NCBI RefSeq assembly: GCF_025699255.1
Contig: NZ_JAILWA010000001.1
Location: 186,001-250,000, forward strand
Direction: 5' to 3'
Source of the DNA: Nitrosopumilus sp.
GTDB taxonomy: Archaea; Thermoproteota; Nitrososphaeria; Nitrososphaerales; Nitrosopumilaceae
Length of the DNA: 64,000 nucleotides
Shown: one piece after another, positions 1 through 8,831 of the stretch
Layout: every line of letters begins with the position of its first letter
How positions within the stretch are numbered: position 1 is the stretch's first letter
Notes under the pieces: generated by a model
Told to the model about the DNA's origin: nothing
Seen by the model: only the letters and a program-made list of their open reading frames with translations
The model's database searches: none
Translations under genes and position numbers: made by a program

Positions 1-2
1 GA

Positions 3-1565
3 GATAAATCAATCTTAAAATCAAATAAAAAACAACCAAAAAAAATTTCAGAAAATATAGAAAATGAGTTAAAAATTCCTCAATTCATGACACTGTCTAA
101 ATTGGATTGGGATCACAACGAAATTCATGCAGGGATTATCAAAGACCCTTCAGCAAAAGGAGGGTTGAGATACCATGTTATCGAACCTGTTCTTTCAGAA
201 AGAGACCAAAAAGCATTTGAAATAATAAAGAAATTACTAATGACAGAATTAACAGTGTCTTTACAAGACATTAAATCAAAAAAAGACGCAGAACGCAGAT
301 TAAAAAAGAAAATCATGTCAATGATTAAAAAATATAGATTAAAGATTCCGCCTAAAAACATTGCAAAAATAAATTATTTTGCAGTAAGAGATTTTGTCTA
401 TCTAGGAAGAATAGAACCACTAATGCGGGATCATATGATTGAAGAGATTAGTTGTGATGGAACAAATATTCCAATATACATTTGGCACAGAGAACACGAA
501 TCAATGCCAACCAACATAATTTATGAAAAAGAATCAGAATTAAATAACTTTTCAAGAAAGATGGCATATATTTGTGGAAAGCATGTTTCCATGGCAGACC
601 CAATTATAGACGCATCATTGCCAAACGGAAGCAGAATAAACCTGACTTTAGGTCATGAAATTACAAAAAGAGGAAGTACGTTTACAATAAGGAGATTTAG
701 GGCAGATCCAATCACAGTCATTGATTTGATAAAATTTGGGACAATGTCTATAGACATTGCAGCATACATGTGGTATTTGGCTGAAAAAAAATCCACAATG
801 CTTGTTGCGGGAGGCACTGCAAGTGGCAAAACAACCGCACTCAATGCTTTGGCCACATTCATACGACCAGGCGAAAAAGTAGTCAGTATTGAAGATACTC
901 AGGAACTAAACCTGCCTCACGAGAATTGGATACCTGCCGTATCTAGACAAAATTTTACAGATACGCAAGTAGGGGAAATTAATCAGTTTGATCTACTCAG
1001 AGCAGCACTAAGACAAAGACCAGACATCATTATCGTAGGAGAAACAAGAGGAAGAGAAGCATATACTTTATTTCAAGCAATGGCCACAGGTCACGGAGGA
1101 TTTTCATCAATACATGCAGATTCAGTAGATGCAACACTCACAAGATTAACATCCTCACCAATGGATGTACCAAAGGCATTAATCGCAAACAGCTTAGATT
1201 TGATCACTCTTCAATTAAAAATCAGAGTAGGAGACAAATCATTAAGAAGAATCATCCAGGTTTCTGAAATTGATGGAATAGATGAAACGACAGGACAAAT
1301 TAAAACACATGAAATTTTCAAATGGAATCCAAAAACAGATGTTCACGAATATGCCGGAGATAGTGTAATTTTTAGAAAACTCAAAGAGCGTGATGGAGAC
1401 AGTGAAGAAAAAATCAATTATGAATTAACCAAAAGAAGATTGGCATTAGAATGGATGGTAAAAAACGACATTCGTGATCATAAAGAAGTATCCACAAATG
1501 TCATGGACTTTTATGCAGATCCTGAAAGATACTATGAACGAAAAAGATTAGAGGTACAAGTATGA
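3..1565 (+). CDS. Tad/type IV pilus-like secretion ATPase, 5' end outside window
   Basis: A GspE/TadA/FlaI-family ATPase that would drive assembly of a pilus-like filament at the cytoplasmic membrane. Counting from the first ATG (base 87), the core carries Walker A GGTASGKTT near residue 243, an Asp box (EDTQE), a Walker B region (IIIVGETRGREA) and a His box (GHGGFSSIHADS). The frame stays open from base 87 back to base 3 and reads as a Lys/Asn-rich linker, so the real start probably lies before the window. The stop overlaps the next start by four bases, so it is in one operon with the two platform proteins. No prepilin gene is in view, so the filament type is unknown. Confidence 0.9.
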   Translation, partial: DKSILKSNKKQPKKISENIENELKIPQFMTLSKLDWDHNEIHAGIIKDPSAKGGLRYHVIEPVLSERDQKAFEIIKKLLMTELTVSLQDIKSKKDAERRLKKKIMSMIKKYRLKIPPKNIAKINYFAVRDFVYLGRIEPLMRDHMIEEISCDGTNIPIYIWHREHESMPTNIIYEKESELNNFSRKMAYICGKHVSMADPIIDASLPNGSRINLTLGHEITKRGSTFTIRRFRADPITVIDLIKFGTMSIDIAAYMWYLAEKKSTMLVAGGTASGKTTALNALATFIRPGEKVVSIEDTQELNLPHENWIPAVSRQNFTDTQVGEINQFDLLRAALRQRPDIIIVGETRGREAYTLFQAMATGHGGFSSIHADSVDATLTRLTSSPMDVPKALIANSLDLITLQLKIRVGDKSLRRIIQVSEIDGIDETTGQIKTHEIFKWNPKTDVHEYAGDSVIFRKLKERDGDSEEKINYELTKRRLALEWMVKNDIRDHKEVSTNVMDFYADPERYYERKRLEVQV

Positions 1566-2485
1566 AATTAGCTGGCAACAAACAACAAAAGAAAATAGAA
1601 GAAGAGTCAGTAGGCCAACTTCATGTATATAGTTATAAAATTCTAAATGATTATGTTAAATTCCTACATCCAAAATTAACATCATTAGACAAATCAATCA
1701 AACAGGCAATGATGCCAATTCCATTTGAAGTCTATGTTTCAAGCATGGTATTCTTTAGCATGATTGCAGGAGGATGTGGAGTTGTAATGGGAATAGTAGC
1801 ATCTCAATTTATCAACATACAACCAGCAAGTGTGGGAATGATTTTGCCCTTGTTAACAGGATTGATGCTTTTTGGAATGACGTTTGGAATATTACAAACA
1901 ATTCCTGCAATTAGAGTTAAAAATAGGGCAGCAAAATTGGTTGAAGAAATACCACATTTTATTGGCTACATGTCAACACTAGCTACAAGTGGCCTTACAC
2001 TTGAAGGAATTTTCAAAGCTATCGCTAAAGAAGAAACAGATGAAGACATTGTAAAAGATGCAAGATTTATCGTTAGAAATATTGACATTTTAGGAATGGA
2101 TTTGATTAGTGCAATCAAAGATTTAGTCCATAGAACGCCATCAGGACCATATTCAGAATTATTGGAAGGAGCAGTTGTCACGGTTCAGTCAGGAGGAGAT
2201 CTTAAAGAATATTTCAATGCAACAGCCAAAGTACAGTTAGAAGAAAAGAAGATGTTAATGCAAAAGACTACCGAATCACTAGGTAGCGTTGCAGAAATTT
2301 ATACAATTTTACTGATTGTTTTTCCGTTACTTGCAGTAATTATGTTATCAATTATGGGGATAATGAGTCCTAGTCTTGCAGGATTCGATTTGTTAACATT
2401 GATGAACATTCTAACTTTTGCAGTGATTCCTTTAAGCGGAGTTTTGATGCTTGTGATGATGGATACAATGGTTCCAAAGAGGTAA
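1562..2485 (+). CDS. T2SS-F family pilus platform protein (TadB-like)
   Basis: Integral membrane protein of 307 residues from the type II secretion F / TadB / FlaJ family, which forms the inner-membrane platform on which the secretion ATPase acts. Hydrophobic segments lie near residues 55-80, 93-115, 245-265 and 275-300, with a soluble T2SSF-like helical domain between about 130 and 240 (GYMSTLATSGLTLEGIF and following). The ATG overlaps the stop of the ATPase gene (ATGA), a sign of translational coupling. The next gene, five bases downstream, is a second family member, giving the ATPase-B-C order typical of Tad systems. Confidence 0.88.
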   Translation: MKLAGNKQQKKIEEESVGQLHVYSYKILNDYVKFLHPKLTSLDKSIKQAMMPIPFEVYVSSMVFFSMIAGGCGVVMGIVASQFINIQPASVGMILPLLTGLMLFGMTFGILQTIPAIRVKNRAAKLVEEIPHFIGYMSTLATSGLTLEGIFKAIAKEETDEDIVKDARFIVRNIDILGMDLISAIKDLVHRTPSGPYSELLEGAVVTVQSGGDLKEYFNATAKVQLEEKKMLMQKTTESLGSVAEIYTILLIVFPLLAVIMLSIMGIMSPSLAGFDLLTLMNILTFAVIPLSGVLMLVMMDTMVPKR

Positions 2486-2489
2486 AAAA

Positions 2490-3419
2490 ATGGAAGTAGT
2501 AAAAAGAAAGAATACAAAAAAACAGAATCAAAAAAAGTTCAGGGCACTAGAACCTAAGGAATCCATACTTAGTAATAACATACTAAGAACAATTGCATTT
2601 TCTTTGATTGGTTCAATTAGCGTTCTATCAATGAGTTTTTATTTATCAGAATTTTCAAATTCTACAACAATTAGAGACGTAGGTTTAATTTTTGGAATCA
2701 TGGTAGGTATCATTCCATTAACAATTCATCAACTAAAAGAAGTTCAGAGGAGAGACAACATAGATAGGAATCTTCCAGTATTTTTACTGGCATTATTGAG
2801 TTCTGTTCAAAGTGGAGCCAATTTGATAAAAGCCATAGAACAAGCAGGAGAAAGAAATCTCGGAGCTTTAACTCCAGAATTAAAAAATTTAAGAGCAAAT
2901 ATCAGTTGGGGAACACCCATTGAAGAGGCTTTTGAGAATTTTGCAGAAAGAACTGGAACCAGAGTTTCTAGAAGAGTGACGGTTTTACTTGAAATGGCCA
3001 TGAAGATTGGAGGAGATGTCACTGAGAATTTGGAAATGATACAAAAACATGTATCAGAAATGCAAAACATAGAAAAAAGCAGAAAATCAGCACTTGCGCC
3101 TTATACATATACAATATACATTTCGTTTGGAGTATTTTTGGCAGTTGCAGTATTACTAACAACCAGTTTCTTTACTGAAATAGAAAAAGTGCAAGACGGA
3201 TTACTTGCATCAGGCAGTGGAACTGAAGGATTGTTTGGGTCATTGGCCAGCATGGAAATAGAAAAATTAGAATCAGCATTGTTTAACATGGCAATTATTG
3301 AGGCCCTATTTGGAGGGCTGGCGGCAGGAAAGATAGGTGCGGGGTCATATGTTGCAGGCACAAAACATGTAGTAGTAATGATAGTCATAGCAGTAATTGC
3401 ATTTAACATTCCATTATAA
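2490..3419 (+). CDS. T2SS-F family pilus platform protein (TadC-like)
   Basis: Second platform protein of the same operon, 309 residues. A Lys-rich N-terminus is followed by two hydrophobic segments (about 32-50 and 60-78). A soluble helical T2SSF domain follows (LPVFLLALLSSVQSGANL, then a conserved-looking RVTVLLEMAMKIGGD stretch), then three more hydrophobic segments in the last 100 residues. In Tad systems B and C proteins are thought to act as a heteromeric platform. A hairpin with a T-run lies about 80 bases after the stop and probably ends the transcript. Confidence 0.87.
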   Translation: MEVVKRKNTKKQNQKKFRALEPKESILSNNILRTIAFSLIGSISVLSMSFYLSEFSNSTTIRDVGLIFGIMVGIIPLTIHQLKEVQRRDNIDRNLPVFLLALLSSVQSGANLIKAIEQAGERNLGALTPELKNLRANISWGTPIEEAFENFAERTGTRVSRRVTVLLEMAMKIGGDVTENLEMIQKHVSEMQNIEKSRKSALAPYTYTIYISFGVFLAVAVLLTTSFFTEIEKVQDGLLASGSGTEGLFGSLASMEIEKLESALFNMAIIEALFGGLAAGKIGAGSYVAGTKHVVVMIVIAVIAFNIPL

Positions 3420-3501
3420 AATACAAAAGAGACATTTTTCAAAAAAATTGTACAATATGAAAGTTATTTGTCATAACATAATAGGATAATAACATGATAT
3501 G

Positions 3502-3532
3502 TTGTATTTTTAAAATAATACAATTTTTTTTT
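3502..3532 (+). terminator. Hairpin plus T-run after the pilus operon
   Basis: TTGTATT (3502-3508) and AATACAA (3517-3523) form a perfect 7-bp stem with an AT-rich 8-base loop, followed directly by nine T residues (3524-3532). It sits about 80 bases downstream of the last pilus gene and before the promoter region of the next gene. Archaeal RNA polymerase terminates mainly at T-tracts, so the T-run is the more important part. Confidence 0.55.
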
Positions 3533-3595
3533 GTTTGTAATATTTCATACAAGCACACGCTTTAGTTCTAAACAATCTTTTAGAAAGTACCAAAA

Positions 3596-3691
3596 ATGGA
3601 AATCAAACATGTCAAGGTACTAAGAAGTTATACGAAAGTACTAAATGCAATCACACAAAACGAGCCTAGGGTAAAGAGGATGATAAATTGA
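3596..3691 (+). CDS. Possible 31-residue leader ORF before TrmB gene
   Basis: An ATG-started frame of 31 codons encodes a basic peptide (begins MEIKHVKVLRSY, ends PRVKRMIN). Its TGA shares one base with the ATG of the following TrmB-type gene (TGATG), the arrangement expected for translational coupling or a leader peptide. The peptide has no recognised domain. It may be real or a chance frame; only the overlap geometry and plausible composition support it. Confidence 0.4.
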   Translation: MEIKHVKVLRSYTKVLNAITQNEPRVKRMIN

Positions 3692-4536
3692 TGTCTTATC
3701 AAGAAAACGTAACTGGTATTGCATCCGAACTAGAAGAGATTTTAGATTTAGATGATTTAGAAGCCAAAGTTTATCTTAATTTACTCAGAGCAGGTCCAAT
3801 CACTGCAAGTGCCCTTGCAAAAGAACTCGATATAGATAGAGCAAGAATGTACAGAACAGTAGACAAACTAGTAAGTAGAAATATTATTTCAACGACACTA
3901 TCTAGCCCAAAATTATGTATCGCTGCTGATCCGCATGATGCATTGAAAATTGCATTAGGGAAAAAAGAAGACGAAGTAAATAAAATCAAAAAACCAGGAG
4001 AAGCAATAATCGATAAGATCAATAATGAAATTACAACCAATCAAACAAGCGCAATTCCGACATTCAGAGTTGTTCAAGGACGACAAAATATCTATGCAGA
4101 TATTGCAAACTTGATTGAAAATTCCACAGGAATCACATACATTGCAACAACATTAGATGATGTATCAAGAATGTATCATAGCACAATTCCTGAAAAAATT
4201 AGCATATGTGAAAAAAATGGGGGAAAAGTAAGATTACTGGTAGATATGACAGAGCCAAAACTAGCACCATTTGTAAAAAGATTCAATGCAACAGAAACTA
4301 GAATAGGTAAACTTCCATCTAAAGGCAGAATGGTTGTTCAAATAGATAAAAAAATGATCATGTCAGACTCTGCAGCATCTTCTCAAAATTCAAACGCAGA
4401 TAATGATTTTTCACTATGTACAAATTCATCAGAAATGGTAGATAATATTTTTACACTATGTACATTCCTGTGGGACTCATCAAAACCACTTAAAACCATA
4501 GACGTAAAGAATTTTGTTAGAAAAACAAAGAGTTAA
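3691..4536 (+). CDS. TrmB-family transcriptional regulator
   Basis: Sugar-sensing-type archaeal regulator of about 281 residues. The N-terminal 80 residues form a TrmB winged helix (LDLDDLEAKVYLNLLRAGP, then ASALAKELDIDRARMYRTVD). The rest resembles the TrmB effector/PLD-like region (FRVVQGRQNIYADIANLIE, then a stretch on membrane-free soluble residues). I chose ATG 3691 over the TTG immediately before it. The ligand cannot be told from sequence. A second TrmB gene of the same size lies at 8832. The short ORF overlapping its start may influence translation. Confidence 0.85.
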   Translation: MSYQENVTGIASELEEILDLDDLEAKVYLNLLRAGPITASALAKELDIDRARMYRTVDKLVSRNIISTTLSSPKLCIAADPHDALKIALGKKEDEVNKIKKPGEAIIDKINNEITTNQTSAIPTFRVVQGRQNIYADIANLIENSTGITYIATTLDDVSRMYHSTIPEKISICEKNGGKVRLLVDMTEPKLAPFVKRFNATETRIGKLPSKGRMVVQIDKKMIMSDSAASSQNSNADNDFSLCTNSSEMVDNIFTLCTFLWDSSKPLKTIDVKNFVRKTKS

Positions 4537-4623
4537 GAAATAAGAACATAAAGTAGGAATTTCATAAAAACTGAGCCTAAGAAAACCGAAATCGTTAAAA
4601 GGAAGCAATTCCCAATTTTGGAA

Positions 4624-5121
4624 ATGGCAATAGAAGTATTTGATGAAAATAAAATGAGAGAACTATCAGATGAAGATAGGTTTCATTTATGTGAAAAAAT
4701 TTTGAAAAATGAAGAAGATGAATCTAAACGTTGGGATGCAGTATGGCTAATAGGAGAATTAGCAGAAGGCAAAACAGAAAAAGATCCAATGTTCAACAGA
4801 GTCGCAGATGTAATAGAATGGGTAATGAAACATGACAACAATGGAGTTGTAAAACATGAAGCATCATTTCAAATTGCAGCAAGAAACATGAGATCCAAAA
4901 TTCCAGTCCTAATTGATTCAGCATTAAACAGCGAAAGTGTGTTAACAAAACATGAATCAATAGAATCATTAGGATTAATGAGAGCATTTGAAGTTGAAGA
5001 TCTAATAAAAGAAGCATTAAAAGATCCTAGTATCGACGTGAGAGAAACTGCAGAGTTTGTCTTAAAGCGATTTGCAAGAATGAAAAATCAAGGCGAATAC
5101 AAACCATATAATATTTTATAA
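4624..5121 (+). CDS. HEAT-repeat-like protein
   Basis: A 165-residue acidic, all-helical protein built of HEAT/armadillo-like units: RWDAVWLIGELAEGK, VVKHEASFQIAARNM, VLTKHESIESLGLM and VRETAEFVLKRF follow one another at roughly 32-38 residue spacing. Such repeats usually make protein-protein scaffolds; no catalytic motif is visible. ATG 4624 was chosen over TTG 4618; a TTAAAA box lies about 29 bases before it, consistent with a leaderless transcript. The gene stands alone, so context gives no role. Confidence 0.75.
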   Translation: MAIEVFDENKMRELSDEDRFHLCEKILKNEEDESKRWDAVWLIGELAEGKTEKDPMFNRVADVIEWVMKHDNNGVVKHEASFQIAARNMRSKIPVLIDSALNSESVLTKHESIESLGLMRAFEVEDLIKEALKDPSIDVRETAEFVLKRFARMKNQGEYKPYNIL

Positions 5122-5218
5122 CTTGTTTTTGTTACAAACTTTTAGTGTAAAAAATCAAGTTTGGTAGTGATTAAAAATTCACCCGGAATAGATTTAACAA
5201 TATAAAATATTGAAAAAT

Positions 5219-6028
5219 ATGAAGGAACCAGGAATGGACTCCAATGAAGTACCAGACATAGTTCCAGACAAAATCAAAAGTCCATACGATTATAAAATAT
5301 TCATCATAATTGCAGCAATCGTCATTTCATTTCACATGATTATTAATTTTGGAATTTCAGAGGAAAATGCAGATTCGATTGCATCAATTTTTTCATTTTT
5401 AAATCCACTAATTGTTTCAGTTATTGGATTTTCAATTGCCATAAGATACAGAAAATCGATGGTGTTTGGAAAATCATATTTTGCTTTAGCAATTGGATAT
5501 TTAGGAATATTTCTAGGCGAAGTCACCTACATGATTTATGATATTGTTTTCAATATTGAACCATTTCCATCAATTGCAGACGTATTCTTTTTCATGCAAT
5601 ATCCATTGCTATTAATACATCTGATTTTAAATATCAGATTTTTCACACCAAAAATCAATACTAAATCAAAGATATGGATAGTATTAATGCCAATTTTAGT
5701 TCTCATAGGATATTCAGCAATTTCAATTATTGAAGCTGACATAGGCATTTTAGAATTTGATTTTTACTATGGAGCAATTTTTGTATATTTTTCATCTTTA
5801 ACTTTAAGTTTCGCAGTATTAGGCGCCATAATTTTCAAAGAAGGTGCAATTGGAAAAGCATGGTTCCTTCTAGTAATCGGAATTTTGTTTAACACCATTG
5901 GAGACACGTGGTACTATAACTTAGAATTATTTGATGCATATGATCTTCTACATCCAGTAAACATGTTTTGGTATGCAGGCTATTGGTTAGTAATGTATGC
6001 ATTAGTTAAACACAAAAAAACGATTTAG
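5219..6028 (+). CDS. Polytopic membrane protein of unknown function
   Basis: About 269 residues with a hydrophilic N-terminal tail of about 30 residues and then seven to eight hydrophobic segments (beginning YKIFIIIAAIVISF and ending WYAGYWLVMYAL). Positive residues follow the short loops. I do not recognise the family; it has no transporter signature. ATG 5219 is preferred to TTG 5210, which lies only nine bases before it. A TTTAACAATATAAAA stretch just upstream is a plausible promoter. Confidence 0.7.
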   Translation: MKEPGMDSNEVPDIVPDKIKSPYDYKIFIIIAAIVISFHMIINFGISEENADSIASIFSFLNPLIVSVIGFSIAIRYRKSMVFGKSYFALAIGYLGIFLGEVTYMIYDIVFNIEPFPSIADVFFFMQYPLLLIHLILNIRFFTPKINTKSKIWIVLMPILVLIGYSAISIIEADIGILEFDFYYGAIFVYFSSLTLSFAVLGAIIFKEGAIGKAWFLLVIGILFNTIGDTWYYNLELFDAYDLLHPVNMFWYAGYWLVMYALVKHKKTI

Positions 6029-6056
6029 AAATACATCATATTTAAAAATACAAATC

Positions 6057-6677
6057 TTAACAAGAAATTTGTACAGTTTGAATAATTGAACTTTCAGCTA
6101 ACAAGCTTTTCTTTAGTTGAATTTTAACTGCAACATTATTTTTTACAATATCAACTTTGACATTATCAAAAATAGTTTCATATTTTTTGACTTTTTTACC
6201 ATCATGTGCAAGTTCAAATCCATTTGAAACCAACAATCCATTGTTAATCAAATAATTTATTTTTCTATAACCAGATGTTTGAGGAATTTTACAAGTTTCC
6301 AATATTTTTGCAATGATCAATGACTCATCCATTACAGAACCCAAAATGGCTTTTTTGTCCTGATCTGCAAAAGATTCTAAGAAAACTTTTGATAATTCAG
6401 GATCTTTTATAGAAACCCAATTAGAAACAGATTGTTTGGATTGTTCAATATCGACAATTTTTTGTAAGAATTTTTGTTCTAATCCGTCAGCCCCAGCTCC
6501 AAAAAATTCTCTTAAAACGCTATCAAATTTATGGAAATTTTTAATCGCTTGAACTAAACCGAGACCATGTCTTTCCATCAATCGGTCTTCGATTTTATTC
6601 AAAGTTTCTTTACCTAAATTTTCTTCAATAGATTTCCTTAATGATGGAACAAGTAGGTTGTCTAATCCATTTTCCAT
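6057..6677 (-). CDS. Thaumarchaeal winged-helix regulator
   Basis: A lineage-restricted DNA-binding protein of about 206 residues. The N-terminal half is helical (LVPSLRKSIEENLGKETLNK, FGAGADGLEQKFLQKI). The C-terminal half has an ArsR-like winged helix (DKKAILGSVMDESLIIAKIL, then KIPQTSGYRKINYLINNGLL) followed by a beta segment with alternating Val/Lys. The 109-residue protein at 29718 shares this second half. An in-frame ATG 60 bases upstream would add a hydrophobic stretch. I prefer the internal ATG because it gives the start seen in relatives as I remember them. Confidence 0.7.
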   Translation of the reverse strand: MENGLDNLLVPSLRKSIEENLGKETLNKIEDRLMERHGLGLVQAIKNFHKFDSVLREFFGAGADGLEQKFLQKIVDIEQSKQSVSNWVSIKDPELSKVFLESFADQDKKAILGSVMDESLIIAKILETCKIPQTSGYRKINYLINNGLLVSNGFELAHDGKKVKKYETIFDNVKVDIVKNNVAVKIQLKKSLLAESSIIQTVQISC

Positions 6678-6804
6678 TATCAAATTTGGAATCAACATGG
6701 ATAATAAGTAATATGTCAAAACTTTTGTGACAAACATTCCTTTTTATATCAATTTTTCATCGGAATGGATCATTGTTTAGAGGGTTTTCCGATCACAATT
6801 AACT

Positions 6805-6828
6805 ACATTGTAACTAATTGTACAATGT
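6805..6828. promoter_or_regulatory. Inverted repeat ACATTGT-N10-ACAATGT upstream of RHH gene
   Basis: Half-sites ACATTGT (6805-6811) and ACAATGT (6822-6828) are exact reverse complements with centres 17 bp apart. They lie about 105-125 bases before the ribbon-helix-helix gene at 6931, in a gap with no other gene. Ribbon-helix-helix dimers commonly bind such short palindromes, so autoregulation is a reasonable inference. Confidence 0.45.
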
Positions 6829-6930
6829 TGTAAGTATCGAAAATAACATACTAATCCATATCACCAAATTTGGAAATAAGATATCAGACAAGATGGAAAT
6901 TAGTATGAAAGTATATCAGGAGAAACATAA

Positions 6931-7485
6931 TTGACTGCGCAAGAAAAACAAATGTTAAAGAAAACAGACAATGTATCAATTAGAATTGATTCTGATCTAA
7001 GTAACAAATTGCATGAAAAATGTGTCGAACAAAAAATCAGCCTAAACACACTCATCAACCATCTCTTAGAAAAACAAGTGAATTGGTACGAATTAATTGC
7101 AGAGATGGGTTGGGTTTCAATGTTCAGATCAACATTCAGAGAACTAGCAGATTCAATTCCTAAAGATAAAATTGAAAAAATTGCTACAACTACGGGTACA
7201 TCAGAGTTAAAAAATTCATTGAATTATCTTTATGGATATATTGACTTAGATTCAATTTTAGATTTATTTAAAAAAAGATGTCTCAGTACAAATGTTCAAT
7301 ATAGAGAAATGGTAGTAAATGGGACCAAAAAAATCATCATCCAACATGATTTAGGAAAAAACTGGCCATTGTTAATTGTAGGTCAAATGAATTCAATTTT
7401 GAATGAGATAGGATATAGAACAATTAATGAAGAATATAACAACATAGGATTTTCATTTGAAATTATTAAAACGGAGGAATTGTGA
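6931..7485 (+). CDS. Ribbon-helix-helix regulator with lineage-specific C-terminal domain
   Basis: 184 residues, TTG start preceded by GGAG. Residues about 12-50 match an Arc/CopG-type ribbon-helix-helix (VSIRIDSDLSNKLHEKC, then LNTLINHLL). The rest is a domain of about 130 residues containing QHDLGKNWPLL. The same layout and the HxLGxNW motif occur in the proteins at 22581 and 29109, so the window has three paralogues. The C-terminal domain may sense a ligand or mediate oligomerisation; this is not known. An inverted repeat in the upstream gap is a candidate operator. Confidence 0.75.
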   Translation: MTAQEKQMLKKTDNVSIRIDSDLSNKLHEKCVEQKISLNTLINHLLEKQVNWYELIAEMGWVSMFRSTFRELADSIPKDKIEKIATTTGTSELKNSLNYLYGYIDLDSILDLFKKRCLSTNVQYREMVVNGTKKIIIQHDLGKNWPLLIVGQMNSILNEIGYRTINEEYNNIGFSFEIIKTEEL

Positions 7486-7561
7486 AGTAATAGGCTCGAA
7501 AATACCAGATAATCAAGGATCCACCTATTAAGGATAATCTTATTTCCAAATATGGGAATCA

Positions 7562-8629
7562 ATGATACCTAGAACAATTTCTTTAAAGAAACCCAAATAC
7601 GGATATTATTTCATAATATTAGCAGCTGCATTATCCGCATTAATTCATGTTATTTCAAAACCAATGCTTGAAAATTCAGAATATTCTGTAGAAATAAACC
7701 CAATAGTAATGGCATTTTTGATATATTTCATATGTGGAATTTTCTTTACTCCATTATCGAAAAAATCTCATTCCATTTCCAAATTTGGAAAAAAAGATTG
7801 GATGTTTATGGGATTAATAGGCATATCAGAAGTTTCAGCATTGATTACATATTTTTACGGATTATCAACATCTACTGCTGTAAATGCATCAATTTTTAGT
7901 AATAGTGAAATAATTTTTGCCTTGATCATTGCAATGTTAGTGTTTAAAGAAAAATTACGTATTAAAGAATGCATTCCATTTTCAATGATCATAATTGGAA
8001 TGATGGTAATTCCAATAGCAAATGATTTGGCTCAAAATAATTTTAGTTTTGGTAGCATGGTAACGGGAGATATCTTAATCATATTTTCAGGATTTTTGTA
8101 TGCAGTAGATATTACACTTTGTAAATATGTCGGAGATAGATTTGATGTTAAACGAGTAACGCAGATTGTATCATTTGTTTGTGCAGCTGTAGCAATTTTT
8201 GTGATTGCAATGTTTCAAATTCCAATGGATATAGACATAGCACAATTGCCAGGAATACTCATAATGTCAATTCTCGGAACAGGAATGTCCACATTGTTTT
8301 TTTTGATAGGACTGAAACTTATCGGGGCAGTCAGAACAGTTTTGTTATATTCAACAACATCAGTGTTCGGAGTATTATTTTCAGGACTGATGTTAGCAGA
8401 AACAATTTCAACCACAGATATCATTTCATTGATTTTAGTTTTATCAGGAATATTCTTGTTAAGAAACAAATTAGCAGAAGGGGAAGATGAAATAAATGAA
8501 GAAACTTCGATATCAAACATAGCAAAAAACAAAGTTTCCGCAAACAGAGGAAAACATGTTCCAAAATCATCCACATATCAAAAAATTGAAGAAAGAGTTA
8601 TTTTCCAAAGTTGGATAGGTGCAGGCTAG
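7562..8629 (+). CDS. EamA/DMT-family transporter
   Basis: A 355-residue membrane protein with about ten hydrophobic segments arranged as two EamA repeats (residues ~15-150 and ~160-300), typical of drug/metabolite exporters. The repeat ends are visible as ALIIAMLVFKEKL and LLFSGLMLAETIS followed by a last helix IISLILVLSGIFLLRN, the hallmark end of each EamA unit. A hydrophilic tail of about 50 residues extends past the last helix, longer than usual. Substrate cannot be told from sequence. It is a single-gene unit. Confidence 0.85.
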   Translation: MIPRTISLKKPKYGYYFIILAAALSALIHVISKPMLENSEYSVEINPIVMAFLIYFICGIFFTPLSKKSHSISKFGKKDWMFMGLIGISEVSALITYFYGLSTSTAVNASIFSNSEIIFALIIAMLVFKEKLRIKECIPFSMIIIGMMVIPIANDLAQNNFSFGSMVTGDILIIFSGFLYAVDITLCKYVGDRFDVKRVTQIVSFVCAAVAIFVIAMFQIPMDIDIAQLPGILIMSILGTGMSTLFFLIGLKLIGAVRTVLLYSTTSVFGVLFSGLMLAETISTTDIISLILVLSGIFLLRNKLAEGEDEINEETSISNIAKNKVSANRGKHVPKSSTYQKIEERVIFQSWIGAG

Positions 8630-8831
8630 GCTCAAAAAGTCATTTCAAATAATGAGAATATCAAAAAATATCAGATCATAATACAAAAAAAGGGAAAAAC
8701 AAAATGTGTCAAAAAAATCTAGGCGTAAAAAAATAGTTTTTTTGAGTATTATTTTCAATTGTAGTGATTTGTAGTTAATTGTATACGATTGAACGATCAC
8801 GCTTTTAAGACAACAGCGATCATTTCCATTA

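Noticed and set aside
8179-8490. 103-codon plus-strand frame inside the DMT transporter
   Set aside because: Composition (many Asn, Arg and His) and complete overlap show it is an out-of-frame reading of the transporter.
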